From Caloramator sp. mosi_1 (GTDB taxonomy: Bacteria > Bacillota > Clostridia > Clostridiales > Caloramatoraceae), in contig NZ_CP117677.1 in NCBI RefSeq assembly GCF_028622835.1, positions 620,001 through 684,000 on the forward strand: 64,000 nucleotides of DNA, read 5' to 3'. Positions 54,559-64,000 of this stretch are shown piece by piece. The notes under the pieces are model-generated. The model ran no database searches and was not told the DNA's origin. It saw only the letters and a program-made list of their open reading frames with translations. How positions within the stretch are numbered: position 1 is the stretch's first letter; each line of letters begins with the position of its first letter. The position numbers and the translations under genes are program-made.

Positions 54559-55172
54559 TTATGAGAGGTTGTATTCATCTATAACTAATTTTATGTATTT
54601 TATTGCTCTATCTGTAAAGTGAGCCCTATAGCAAGTTTTATAAAGTTTATATAAATAAAAATACTTTTTAGCCCCTCCATTTTTAATTATATAACAGTAA
54701 AAATTCTCCCTTTCATATAACTTAGAGGCCTCTTTATAGCATTTTAGATAATCATTATGATTTAATGCATACTGCTTGTCAAATAGAATTAGTGATTTAG
54801 AACGCTTCATTCTATCTATTAATAGTATGATTTGAAAATCATCATATTTTTCAACAACATCTACAAAGAGTATATCATCAAAGGGTATTTTAACAATCTT
54901 ACTAAAGAGCTTTTGAACTTTTACTCTGTCCTGATTAAATATTATATCAAAGGTGGAATCGATATACGCCCTAAACATATAAATTATAAATAAAAACTCT
55001 ATTATATATAAATTTGCATATATCAGAGTTCTTTCTAAACCTATAAAATATCCCTGATCATCAAGAACCTTTACAAGATAGAGCATTACTATCATTACTA
55101 TTATAGAAAAAAATATACTTCTTTTAAACTTAGCCCTTTCCTTTGCCAATTTCTTTTTATCTTCACCATACC
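54559..55172 (-). CDS. Membrane protein of unknown function
   Basis: About 204 residues with two N-terminal membrane helices (FFSIIVMIVMLYLVKVL and ANLYIIEFLFIIYMFRAYI). A PH-like beta region follows (VKIPFDDILFVDVVEKYDDF), then an aromatic-rich C-terminus. The open frame begins at a TTG, but an ATG 23 bases upstream with AAAGGGGTGGT fits better if one A is missing in the run. Overlaps or abuts the next PH-like gene; both look paralogous. Confidence 0.6.
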
Positions 55173-55188
55173 ACCCCTTTAATGCAAG

Positions 55189-55565
55189 TCATTCCCCTTT
55201 ATTTAGGTTTTTAAACATCTCCATCAATATATTTCGTCCATTTTTGGTGGTAAGCACATAAAAAACTCCTGACTTTGTTTTAATTTGAGTCAAAAAGTTT
55301 GACTGCACAATCCCTATATAATCTTCAATATACACTCTCCTCCATAAGAAAAGCCCTTTAAAGTTCATACCTTTGCTATCAATACTTACTTCTAAACAGA
55401 ACCTTCTTAAATAAAATAATAATATAAACAAATCAAATCCTATATTTATATAGTTTACATAGGCATAGCTTTTTTATAAAGTACAAGTAAATAAGAAAAA
55501 ATTATTGATAGTACAAATAGCGGAAAGATAAAATACAAGGGTTTATTTGCTATATAACGCTTCAT
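55189..55565 (-). CDS. Membrane protein with PH-like domain, unknown function (one frameshift)
   Basis: About 125 residues. The first helix is PLYFIFPLFVLSIIFSYLLV and the second INIGFDLFILLFYLRRF. Then a short beta domain (VSIDSKGMNFKGLFLWRRVY, then IEDYIGIVQSN) resembling bacterial PH domains. Break near 55466. ATG after GGAGGTAAAATA. Likely co-transcribed with the similar gene downstream. Confidence 0.55.
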
Positions 55566-55590
55566 TATTTTACCTCCAACTAAAAATTTG

Positions 55591-55610
55591 GGCATGCTGT
55601 GTAGCATGCC
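55591..55610 (-). terminator. prfA terminator
   Basis: GGCATGCT ACAC AGCATGCC with CAAATTTTTAG on the minus strand. Confidence 0.75.
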
Positions 55611-55657
55611 TTAACCTGTTGAATTGTTAGCATAAAGCTAAAAGATAAATCTTATTA

Positions 55658-56731
55658 CTATTCTCCTGCAGCCTTTAATTTTTCTGCCTGGTCATTTGTA
55701 ATAAGTGCATCTATCATTTCATCTATTTCTCCGTCTAAAAATGCATCAAATTTATATATTGTAAGCCCTATTCTATGGTCTGTAATTCTACTTTGTGGGA
55801 AGTTGTAGGTTCTTATCTTTTCACTTCTGTCCCCTGAACCTACCTGACTCTTTCTCTCCTCTGCAATTTGACTTTGCTGCTTTTGTAGCTCCATTTCATA
55901 AAGTCTTGCCCTTAATACCTTCATTGCCTTTTCTCTATTTTTTATCTGGGACTTTTCATCTTGGCAAGTTACAACAATTCCTGTTGGAAGGTGTGTTATT
56001 CTAACTGCTGAATCTGTTGTATTAACGTTTTGTCCACCGTGACCTGATGAACGATAAACGTCAACCCTTAAATCATTTGGATTGATTTCAACCTCAACAT
56101 CCTCAACCTCAGGTAAAACTGCAACCGTTGCAGTAGATGTATGAATTCTTCCACCTGATTCTGTTTGAGGAACTCTTTGAACACGGTGAACCCCACTTTC
56201 ATATTTTAGTCTACTGTAGGCACCTTGTCCTTTTATCATAAATATAACTTCCTTATATCCACCTATTCCTGTTCTCATTTACTGACATAACCTCTACTTT
56301 AAAATTATGTCTTTCAGCATATCTTGTATACATTCTAAATAGATCACCTGCAAATAATGCTGCCTCTTCTCCACCTGCACCTGCTCTTATTTCTACAATA
56401 ACGTTCTTATCATCATTAGGATCCTTTGGAAGAAGTAAAATTTTAAGTTCCTTTTCAACTTCTACAACTTGTTCCTCAAGCTCCTTTATCTCTTCCTTTA
56501 CAAGCTGTTCCATCTCATCGTCAAGGCCGCCCTCTTGAAGCATCTCCTTATCTTCCTTCAGCCTTTTTGTATATCCTTATACTCCCTGTACTTTAAAACA
56601 ATTGGTTCCATTGAACTGTGTTCTTTGCATAGCTTTTGAAAAAGATTATTATCTGCAATAATCTCAGGGTCTGCTATTTTCTTTGAAAGTTCTTCATACT
56701 TTTCTTCAATAAAATCTAATTTATGCAACAT
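55658..56731 (-). CDS. prfA: Peptide chain release factor 1 (frameshifted)
   Basis: Reads UAA/UAG, about 358 aa. N-terminus [20 protein letters not shown], the middle [20 protein letters not shown], the GGQ loop [20 protein letters not shown]. Breaks near 56550, 56270 and adjacent runs. Start at MLHK after GGAGTGATAACT. Together with prfB this gives the normal bacterial RF pair; prmC, which methylates the GGQ glutamine of both, lies close by. Confidence 0.95.
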
Positions 56732-56791
56732 AGTTATCACTCCATATAATAATATAATTTACAACATACCTATCTTATTTTAGCAATGAAT

Positions 56792-57325
56792 TTATTTAGT
56801 TGCAACAAAAATATTATTAAAAAAGAATATACCAATCATACCACATATAATCAAAACAAATATGGTATCTAACTTAAAATATATAAGTAATATTAGAGAT
56901 AAACAATATATAATTACATCCTTTACACTATTAACATTGCTTCTAAAAATAGAATAGGAGGCATATATTAAAAGTCCAAGAACTGCTGGTCTAATTCCAT
57001 TAAAGGCCCTTTTACACCTTCCTTTTCATAAAACCTCTTTAAAAAGGCTGCAATTATCAAAATCATTATAAAGGAGGGGGCTACAACTCCAAGTGTTGCC
57101 ATTATACCTCCGAATACTCCTGCCAATTTATACCCTATATAGGTTGCAGAATTTATTGCAATAGGCCTTGAGTCATTTGAGATATAGCAAGTATATCTGA
57201 AAACTCCTTCATAGTCAAAAATCCTCTACCTATAAATTCCTTTTCAATAAAAGGAAGCATTGCATAACCTCCACCTATCGAAAAGGCACCTATCTTAAAA
57301 AATATTAAAAAAGCCTAAATGCCAT
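56792..57325 (-). CDS. ChrA-type chromate transporter, second half (frameshifted)
   Basis: Half-size ChrA domain, about 178 residues: KIGAFSIGGGYAMLPFIEKE, then AISNDSRPIAINSATYIGYK and PSFIMILIIAAFLKRF. Breaks near 57312, 57175 and 57020. Its start region reads MAFRLF and then fails. With one extra T it becomes FRLFLIFFKIGAF in the same frame as the preceding ChrA half, so the two may be one long-chain, two-domain protein. Substrate chromate is by family name only. Confidence 0.75.
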
Positions 57326-57843
57326 CCCTATCCCCCTAATCATAATACCTAAAATTGCCGCCGATATAATTATTACTATAGGGTCAAATTTTAAAAACAT
57401 AAATAGAACCGTAAGAGCAGTTATTATATAATAGTACCACTTAAACTTTTTAGTTTTTGCAATCTTAAATGCAGAATAAAAATTAAGGCTGCAACAGCAG
57501 GTCCTGCACCTTGAAAGAACTTTTTAACATATTTATAATCTAAAAAGTTTGTTAAAAAAGCTGCAATAAAAAGTATGGATAAAAAGGATGGAAGGACGCA
57601 TCCAAGTGCTGCAAATATAGAACCTAAAACTCCCCTTAATCTATATCCTATATACACAGACATATTAACAGCAAGGGCCCCTGGTGTAGATTGGGATACA
57701 GCCAGTATATCTAAAAACTCCTCCTTATCTATCCACTTCTTTTTATCAACTACCTCCTCTTGAATAAGAGGAACCATTGCATAACCACCACCTAAGGTAA
57801 AGGCACCTATTTTAGCAAAGGACATAAAAAGCTCAAATAACAT
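57305..57843 (-). CDS. ChrA-type chromate transporter, first half (frameshifted)
   Basis: MLFELFMSFAKIGAFTLGGG, then YAMVPLIQEEVVDKKKWIDK and STPGALAVNMSVYIGYRLRG: a complete ChrA domain with the GGGYAM signature. Break near 57475 leads to a C-terminus ending AILGIMIRGIG. ATG after GGAGGGGTAAG, a site that also contains the prmC stop once a missing G is restored. Confidence 0.8.
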
Positions 57844-57844
57844 C

Positions 57845-58684
57845 TTACCCCTCCTTGCAAGTATAACTCTATCAAGTCCTGCCAAATCCTTAATACACTC
57901 AATATCTTTATAATCCTTTGAAAGGATATTAAATAAATCCTCTCTTTGGTCATATCCTATTTCAAAGGCAATTAACCCATCCTTTTTAAAAATCTTAACG
58001 CATCCTCTGCTATCTTTCTATAAAATACAAGTCCATCCCATCCTCCAGATAGAGCCTCATAGGGTTCATAATCCTTAACATCCACCATTAAAGTAGGGAT
58101 AACTTCATCCTTTATATATGGCGGATTAGAAACTATTACATCAACACTTCCCTCTAAATCCTTTGGAAGATTTGAAAAAACATCACTTTTTAAAACCAAT
58201 ACCCTGTCTTCTACTCCAAGCCTTTTAACATTAATCTTTGTAACCTTAATTGGTGTATCCATTAAATCAAGTGCATAGACTCTACTTCCTTCAATTTCCT
58301 TTGCAAGTGTAACTGAAATTGCACCACTTCCGCATCCTACATCAACTATAGTAGGATTTTTGTAATCACTACTTCTTTTTATAACCTCCTCAACAAGTAT
58401 CTCAGTATCAGGACGTGGAATTAAAACTCCCTTTCAACATAAAACTCATACCCGTAAAATTCCCTTTTATTTATTATATAGGCAACTGGTTCTCCCCTTT
58501 TTCTTCTATCTACATATTCTATAAATTTTTCTATTGTCTTATTGTCTAATACCTCATCTCTATGAAGTATTAAATATATTCTATCTTTACAAAGTACATC
58601 GCTTAAAAGAACCTCAGCATCAAGCTGAGGTGTATCTGAATTTATATTTTGGATTCCATATCTTATTGCCTCATAAATAGTCAT
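57845..58684 (-). CDS. prmC: Release factor glutamine methyltransferase (frameshifted)
   Basis: Methylates the GGQ glutamine of RF1 and RF2, about 280 aa. An N-terminal helical domain (MTIYEAIRYGIQNINSDTPQ) precedes the Rossmann domain with DVGCGSGAISVTLA-like sequence near 58330 and the catalytic VIVSNPPYIKDEV. C-terminus KDLAGLDRVILARRG. Breaks near 58425, 58260, 57985 and at the stop, where a G seems missing so that the frame runs on into chrA. Start overlaps the DUF1385 stop region. Confidence 0.9.
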
Positions 58685-58685
58685 A

Positions 58686-59573
58686 TTATTCCTCCCCTAT
58701 GGCAGCCTTTAGTGCAGCAATTGCCACCTCTATTTGTTTTCGTCGGGTTCTCTTGTTGTAAGCCTTTGAAGCATAAGCCCAGGAAATGCTAAAAACTTTG
58801 ATAGGCTTGAGTTTGATTTACCAAACCACTTTATTACCTCATAGGAAATACCCGCAACAACAGGAATTAAAGCTATTCTTGATATTATTCTTACAATTAC
58901 ATTCGGCCATCCAAAAAGCTAAATATAAATATACTAATTAACATTACTATTAGAAGAAAATTTGTTCCGCATCTTGGATGAAGAGTTGAAAACTTTGAAA
59001 CATTCTCAACAGTAAGTGGTAATCCTGCCTCATAGCAGAATACACTTTTATGCTCTGCACCGTGATATTCAAAGACTCTTCTTATATCCTCCATTTTACT
59101 TATAAGATAAATGTAAATAAGGAAAATAATTAATCTTAATAAACCTTCAAATAAATTAATATAAATAGTATTTTGTATTTTTACCTTAAAAAGTTTGCTG
59201 TAAATGTAGGTAAAAGCACGAATAAAAATATCGCAAATGCAAAGGAGGTAAAAAGAGTTAAGCTCATTATTATGTTTTCCGATTTTCCTTTAAACTTTTC
59301 ATCAAGATATTTTTCAAACCTACTTTTATCCTCTTCCTCCTCGTAAAAGGATGCTGAATACTGCAGTGTTTTAATACCTACAATCAAAGATTCAATCATA
59401 GATGCTGCACCACGTATAAAAGGAAGAGAAAGTATTTTGTATTTTTTATATAAAGGCTCTATATTCTCAACGCTAACCTCAATTTCTCCATCAGGCTTTC
59501 TTACGGCAACTGCCATTTTATCCTTTGCCCTCATCATTACACCCTCTATTACTGCTTGACCTCCAACCTGCAT
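58686..59573 (-). CDS. DUF1385 family membrane protein (frameshifted)
   Basis: About 296 residues. N-terminus VGGQAVIEGVMMRAKDKMAV, several membrane helices, and the family's putative metal-binding motifs EYHGAEHKSVFCYE and HPRCGTNFLLIVML. C-terminal half has LMLQRLTTREPDENQIEVAI. Breaks near 59185, 58920 and 58745. The gene is usually linked to prmC and prfA in clostridia, as here. Function unknown. Confidence 0.88.
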
Positions 59574-59726
59574 AAAACACCTCCATAATTATCAGTATAT
59601 TTTTATATTATCAAAGATGAATATGGTTGTCCACAAAATCACTTATCTAAATAAAAGGTATATATATATTTATTTTTTTTTTTTTTGAGCAAACTAATAC
59701 TGTATCTATATAAAGGAGGTTTTGTT

Positions 59727-61372
59727 ATGGAGGAATTGATGTTTTGCTATCAGTGTGAACAAACAATTGGTGGAAAAGGTTGTACAAAGGCAGGTAACTG
59801 TGGTAAAGATGCAGAAGTTGCAGCATTACAAGATTTACTTGTATATCAGTTAAAGGCAATTGGATTTTTAGGCAATGAATTATTAAAACAAGGTAAAACA
59901 ATAGATAAGGAAATTTCAAAGTTTGTTGCAGATGTCTGTTTTTCCACCCTTACAAATGTCAACTTTGATCCAGAAAGATTTATATGTTTTTTAAAGGAAG
60001 CTGAAAAGATAAAGGAAAATTTAAAATCACAACTTGGCACTTTACCACCAAATATACCTGAATGTGTAAATTATAAACTACCAGATTCAAAGGATAAAAT
60101 GTTACAAGACGCTAAAAAGACTGGTATAATGTATGACCAAACCTTGGATGCCAATATTCGTTCTCTTAGAGAAACTTTGATTTACGGTATTAAAGGTATG
60201 GCAGCCTACGCACATCACGCCCACGTTTTGGGATATATTGATGAAGAAGTTAACAATTTCTTCTATAAAGGTTTAGCTGCAACCCTTGACAACTCATTAA
60301 CTGTAGATGATTTATTTAATCTAACTATGGAATTTGGTAAAGTTAATTTAAAATGTATGGAACTTTTGGATAAAGCAAACACACAAACCTATGGGAATCC
60401 TGTACCAACACCTGTTTTAATAACAAAGAAAAAGGGCCCATTCATAGTTGTTTCTGGCCACGATCTTAAGGATTTATATGAATTACTGGTTCAAACTGAA
60501 GGAAAGGGAATAAATATTTATACCCACGGTGAAATGCTTCCTGCCCACGGATATCCAGAACTTAAAAATTTAAACACCTTGTTGGAAACTTCGGTGGTGC
60601 TTGGCAGGACCAACAAAAAGAGTTTGATAATCTACCAGGATGTATATTAATGACTACAAACTGTCTTCAAAAACCTCGTGATTCATATAAAGATAGAATA
60701 TTTACAACAAGTATTGTCGGATGGCCTAAAGTTCAACATATCGAAGAAAGGAATGGTAAAAAGGATTTTACTCCAATTATAAATAAAGCACTTGAACTTG
60801 GTGGATTTACTGAGGACGAACCAGAAAAGACTATACTTGTTGGTTTTGGTCATCATACTGTTTTATCACTTGCCGATAAAATTTTAGATGCTGTAAAACA
60901 AGGTCAAATTAAACATTTCTTCTTAATAGGAGGTTGCGATGGTGCAAGGCCTGGAAGAAACTATTATACAGAATTTGCACAAAAGACTCCAAAGGACACA
61001 ATAATACTAACTCTTGCCTGTGGTAAATATAGATTTAATAAGATGGATTTTGGAACTATTGGGGAGTTCCCAAGGCTACTTGATGTTGGGCAATGTAACG
61101 ACTCCTATTCTGCAATTAAAATAGCCCTTGGTCTTGCAGATGCACTAAAATGTACTGTAAACGATTTACCACTTTCATTAATTTTATCTTGGTATGAACA
61201 AAAAGCTGTATGCATACTTTTAACTTTACTTTCTCTTGGAATAAAGAACATATACTTAGGCCCCAGTTTACCTGCATTTATTTCACCTGATGTACTTCAG
61301 GTATTAATTGATAAATTCAATATTAAACCAATTTCAACTCCTGATGAGGATTTAAAGGTGATATTAGGATAA
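59727..61372 (+). CDS. hcp: Hydroxylamine reductase / hybrid cluster protein (one frameshift)
   Basis: Hcp holds a [4Fe-4S] (class I/II type) and a hybrid Fe-S-O cluster and acts on hydroxylamine or NO. About 548 aa. N-terminal ligands [20 protein letters not shown]. Hybrid-cluster region: [27 protein letters not shown] and the glutamate of LSWYEQKAV. Break near 60588; shifting gives [23 protein letters not shown] after AAAGGAGGTTTTGTT. A run of 14 T ends 40 bases before the start. Confidence 0.94.
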
Positions 61373-61376
61373 AACA

Positions 61377-61409
61377 AATTCCACTAAGGAAAACCTTAGT
61401 GGAATTTGA
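61377..61409. terminator. Terminator between hcp and the sulfatase gene
   Basis: AATTCCACTAAGG AAAA CCTTAGTGGAATT, 13-bp perfect stem. Confidence 0.85.
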
Positions 61410-61474
61410 TACGATTTAATTAAATGCATAAATATAACCCATTATATTATTTAATTGCATAAAAATTCATAACA

Positions 61475-63294
61475 TTATTTGTTTATAACCTTTACTAAAA
61501 TATTATTATATTTTATTATCTTATTTATTTTTTCTATTATATTAGTATCTATATTACGTATTTCATTATTATCAAAATCCTTATATTTATTCGTATAAGT
61601 CAAATATATTTTATTACCATTTTTATATATTCCCTGTGGTAAATAAACATAGTCCTTATTTTTAAATATAGATTGACTTACTTCTGTTGTAGGTCTATTT
61701 ATACCAAACAAATGAAATACAGTTGCAAATATATCTGCTTGTCCATAGATACCATCAGCCCTACCTTTAACCGCTTTGTCTGGTAACATCACCAATCCCC
61801 ATACTTTAAATTGATTATACCAATCATAGTCATCCTCTATTGAAACATTTATGAATGAAGCTAACTCTTGTCTAAAATTATATGGTATTCCGTGATGGTC
61901 ACCATACATAATTATAACAGTATCTTGCAGTATACCCTCTTCTTCTAATTTGTTAATGAACAGTCCTATTTGTCTGTCTAAATAATGAATTGATTTTAAA
62001 TAATCACCAATTAATGTTCCTTCAAACTTTCCTACGTCTAATTCATTTGAGAATTTAGGATCTCTAAAAGGGTAATGAGTTGACATAGTTATCATCATAT
62101 TATAAAAAGGTTTTGGTAATTGCTTAATATATTCTATACTCTGTCTTAAAAAGCTTTCATCTGATAAACCAAGTAATATCTGTTCATCTATCTCATAATC
62201 CTGTTTATTGAAAAATTTATCTACACCCATATTTCTATATACAATACCTCTATTCCAAAATGATTCGTTATTTGCGTGCATTACATAAGATTTATAACCT
62301 AATTCTTTAAATATTCTCGGTAAAGAGTTTTTAAATTTATTATCTGTATAATAAACAGGTATATCTGGTGTTGATAATAGACCATTGTTTACTATAAATT
62401 CCGCATCTGATGTTCCTCCAATTGTTGTTTGGATATATAAATTAGGCACTTCATAATATTCCTTTGCTAATCTATTTAAGTTTGGTGTAATCTCTACACC
62501 ATTAATTGTTTTACCTATTACAAAACCTTGAAATGATTCTAATTGTAGTAGTATTAAATTTTTGCCTTTATACTTCCCATATAACCAATCGTTTTCGTTA
62601 TAATATTGTAATGTTTGCTTAGCTTCATTAATATCATTAGCATTATATAAATATGCCATATTTTTTATATATCTCTTTAAGTCTAAATAGTGATACATAA
62701 GAATATTAGTTGTTGAAGCTATCATATGTTTGTTATAAAACTGGTCAAAAACTGTACTGTTTCTTTTTTGGCATAGGAAATTGTTGAATTCACTAATACT
62801 ATCCCAATTATTGCAAAAACTGATAATCTTGTTAGTATATCCATATACTTTATATTTAAAATTTCCTTCTTACTTTTATTAAATATAAATTTTATTAAAC
62901 AGATAAATAGTATATCTATTATAAAAATTAGCATAAACTTAAAGGAAAAATTTCTTGCTATTGATGATGAAATATCATCAAGATACTTTACACTTGTTAT
63001 ATTAAAAATTGAAACTATATCTTTAAAATAGGTATAGTTTAATATATTAGCTACTAATATAAACGATATTAGCAGGTTAAAAACTATACTATATTTCAAG
63101 TAATTATCTATTCCAAATAAGCTTAATATAAATGTCAAAATTAATATTACTCCTAATAATGAAATAAAATTAAATAATGTATTATTTATATTTATTATAT
63201 TATTAAATATAACTATCTTCATTGTTAAAAATACAATAAAAATTATATACAAACTAAGCACCTTGATAGTTTTGTTCAATATCTGCACCTCCAT
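61475..63294 (-). CDS. LTA-synthase-family membrane sulfatase / phosphoglycerol transferase (one frameshift)
   Basis: About 606 aa. Five N-terminal membrane helices are followed by an extracytoplasmic alkaline-phosphatase-fold domain. Catalytic and metal residues: LLQLESFQGFV (Glu), TIGGTSDAEFIVNNGLL (Thr nucleophile), VMHANNESFWNRG, VIIMYGDHHGIPYN. Break near 62725 in a T run. The ATG given sits in its own GGAGGTG; a TTG 15 bases on (LNKTIKV) is equally likely. Overlaps the GT2 gene, suggesting a shared polymer pathway. Confidence 0.87.
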
Positions 63295-64000
63295 TCTGTC
63301 CTTCTCTTTCTTGTATATCTTCAATAGTTAAACCCCTCGTATGAACTGTATGAACCCATTGTTTGTCCTTTCGTTTTATCCATCCGATTACTGTAACTGG
63401 GAACCAAGTTAATCCATAAAAATAACAAGGGATTAAACCTAAAATGTATTTTAGTGACACGTTCTCTTTAATTAATATTACTACTGGTATTATATAGTTA
63501 ATACATAAACTAATTAGCATTAACCATAATGGAAATATGATTTTACTAAACCATAGTTCTGGAAATAAAAATTTTAACATTAATGACAATAAAACAAATA
63601 AATTTGTTAATACTTTTGATGGTTGTAATAAATAAAATGCTGCATCTAAAGCAACTATATCCTTATCCTTAATAGCTTTTCTAAATAAGGCAATTGTATA
63701 CCTATATGCACAATCCCAATGTCCTTGCATCCATCTTACTCTTTGTCTCATAGATGCTCTTAATGTTAATGGTTTCTCATCATATATCTTTGCTTCGTGT
63801 TCCCAATGTACGGTTATATCCTTTAAAACACACTTCATTGAAAACTCTAAATCCTCTGTAAGACTTAATGCATTCCATCCTAATTCCTTAAGTGTATTAT
63901 AATTAATACAAAAACCTGTTCCACCTAATGCTGCACATAAACCTAAATTCTCTCTTGCAAGCTGAAAGGCCCTACTTGTTATCCAATAGGCCAATGCACT
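63254..64000 (-). CDS. Processive family 2 glycosyltransferase, C-terminal part (runs off window)
   Basis: Cellulose/hyaluronan-synthase-like GT2. The visible part includes the acceptor motif LSLTEDLEF, the product-binding RQRVRWMQGHW (QxxRW), and at least three C-terminal membrane helices (LTNLFVLLSLMLKFLF, LWLMLISLCINYIIPVVILI). The donor-binding N-terminus lies beyond the window. Ends with a hydrophilic tail rich in Gln/Gly. Product unknown; together with the sulfatase-type enzyme it suggests a modified exopolysaccharide or glycolipid. Confidence 0.9.
   Translation of the reverse strand, partial: SALAYWITSRAFQLARENLGLCAALGGTGFCINYNTLKELGWNALSLTEDLEFSMKCVLKDITVHWEHEAKIYDEKPLTLRASMRQRVRWMQGHWDCAYRYTIALFRKAIKDKDIVALDAAFYLLQPSKVLTNLFVLLSLMLKFLFPELWFSKIIFPLWLMLISLCINYIIPVVILIKENVSLKYILGLIPCYFYGLTWFPVTVIGWIKRKDKQWVHTVHTRGLTIEDIQEREGQNGGADIEQNYQGA

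Noticed and set aside
59673-59686. Run of 14 T as a phase-variation switch for hcp
   Set aside because: The run is before the coding region and promoter placement is unclear; run length in this sequence is unreliable, so no claim is made.

Overview
The window comes from a low-GC, anaerobic, endospore-forming member of the Clostridia. The evidence is AT-rich intergenic DNA, strong GGAGG ribosome sites, a NADH-linked [FeFe]-hydrogenase operon with its HydE/G/F maturases, and sporulation genes (spoIID, spoIIQ, spoIIID, yyaC). A thermophilic Caloramator-like genus is possible, but the sequence alone cannot fix it. Nearly all genes lie on the minus strand.

More than half of the genes carry apparent frameshifts. 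In the cases traced base by base, the conserved protein is restored by adding one base to a short homopolymer run. Examples are the SecA C-terminal zinc motif, HydF, HydG, MreB, HPF and SpoIIQ. I read these as homopolymer under-calls in the source sequence, not as pseudogenes. CDS spans are therefore given for the reconstructed gene, and breaks are noted.

Layout. 1-8.6 kb: hydF (partial), hydG, hydE and a TM1266-type regulator behind their own promoter and a terminator-bearing leader. Upstream of these is hydA-hndC-hndB-HATPase-hndA with a Rex-like operator. 8.8-11 kb: c-di-GMP signalling (HD-GYP, GGDEF, membrane sensor). 11-15.5 kb: corA with a short upstream ORF and hairpin, then a protein of unknown function and a DUF11-type protein. 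15.6-17.7 kb: M28 peptidase and GNAT (plus strand). 17.8-21.5 kb: prfB and secA. 21.6-22.7 kb: a candidate small RNA and a PD-(D/E)XK protein. 22.7-28.9 kb: hpf, a raiA-motif RNA, comFC/comFA, recD2 and a ComK-like gene under a LexA-type promoter. 29-32.3 kb: a YvrJ/DUF2922/DUF1659 cassette, and metK with a SAM-I riboswitch. 32.4-32.9 kb: six tRNAs (Tyr-Thr-Val duplicated). 33-41 kb: ttcA-like, yyaC, then mreB, spoIIID, spoIIQ, spoIID, murA and ywmB, in the same order as in Bacillus. 41-47.9 kb: the complete F-type ATP synthase operon atpI-B-E-F-H-A-G-D-C behind a terminator-bearing leader. 48-59.6 kb: wecB, tagO, a dCMP deaminase, upp, rpiB, LMW-PTP, tsaC, a ZIP transporter, two membrane proteins, prfA, chrA, prmC and DUF1385. 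59.7-64 kb: hcp, an LTA-synthase-like sulfatase and a processive GT2 glycosyltransferase cut by the window edge.

The most interesting unexplained material is non-coding. It includes two switch-like leaders (before the hydrogenase maturases and before the ATP synthase) and two transposase-less IS200/IS605-type elements resembling TnpB guide-RNA scaffolds, one of them inside the metK leader. It also includes a GC-rich multi-stem element next to mreB, a SOS box that fills the spacer of a consensus promoter, and a candidate C-rich small RNA.
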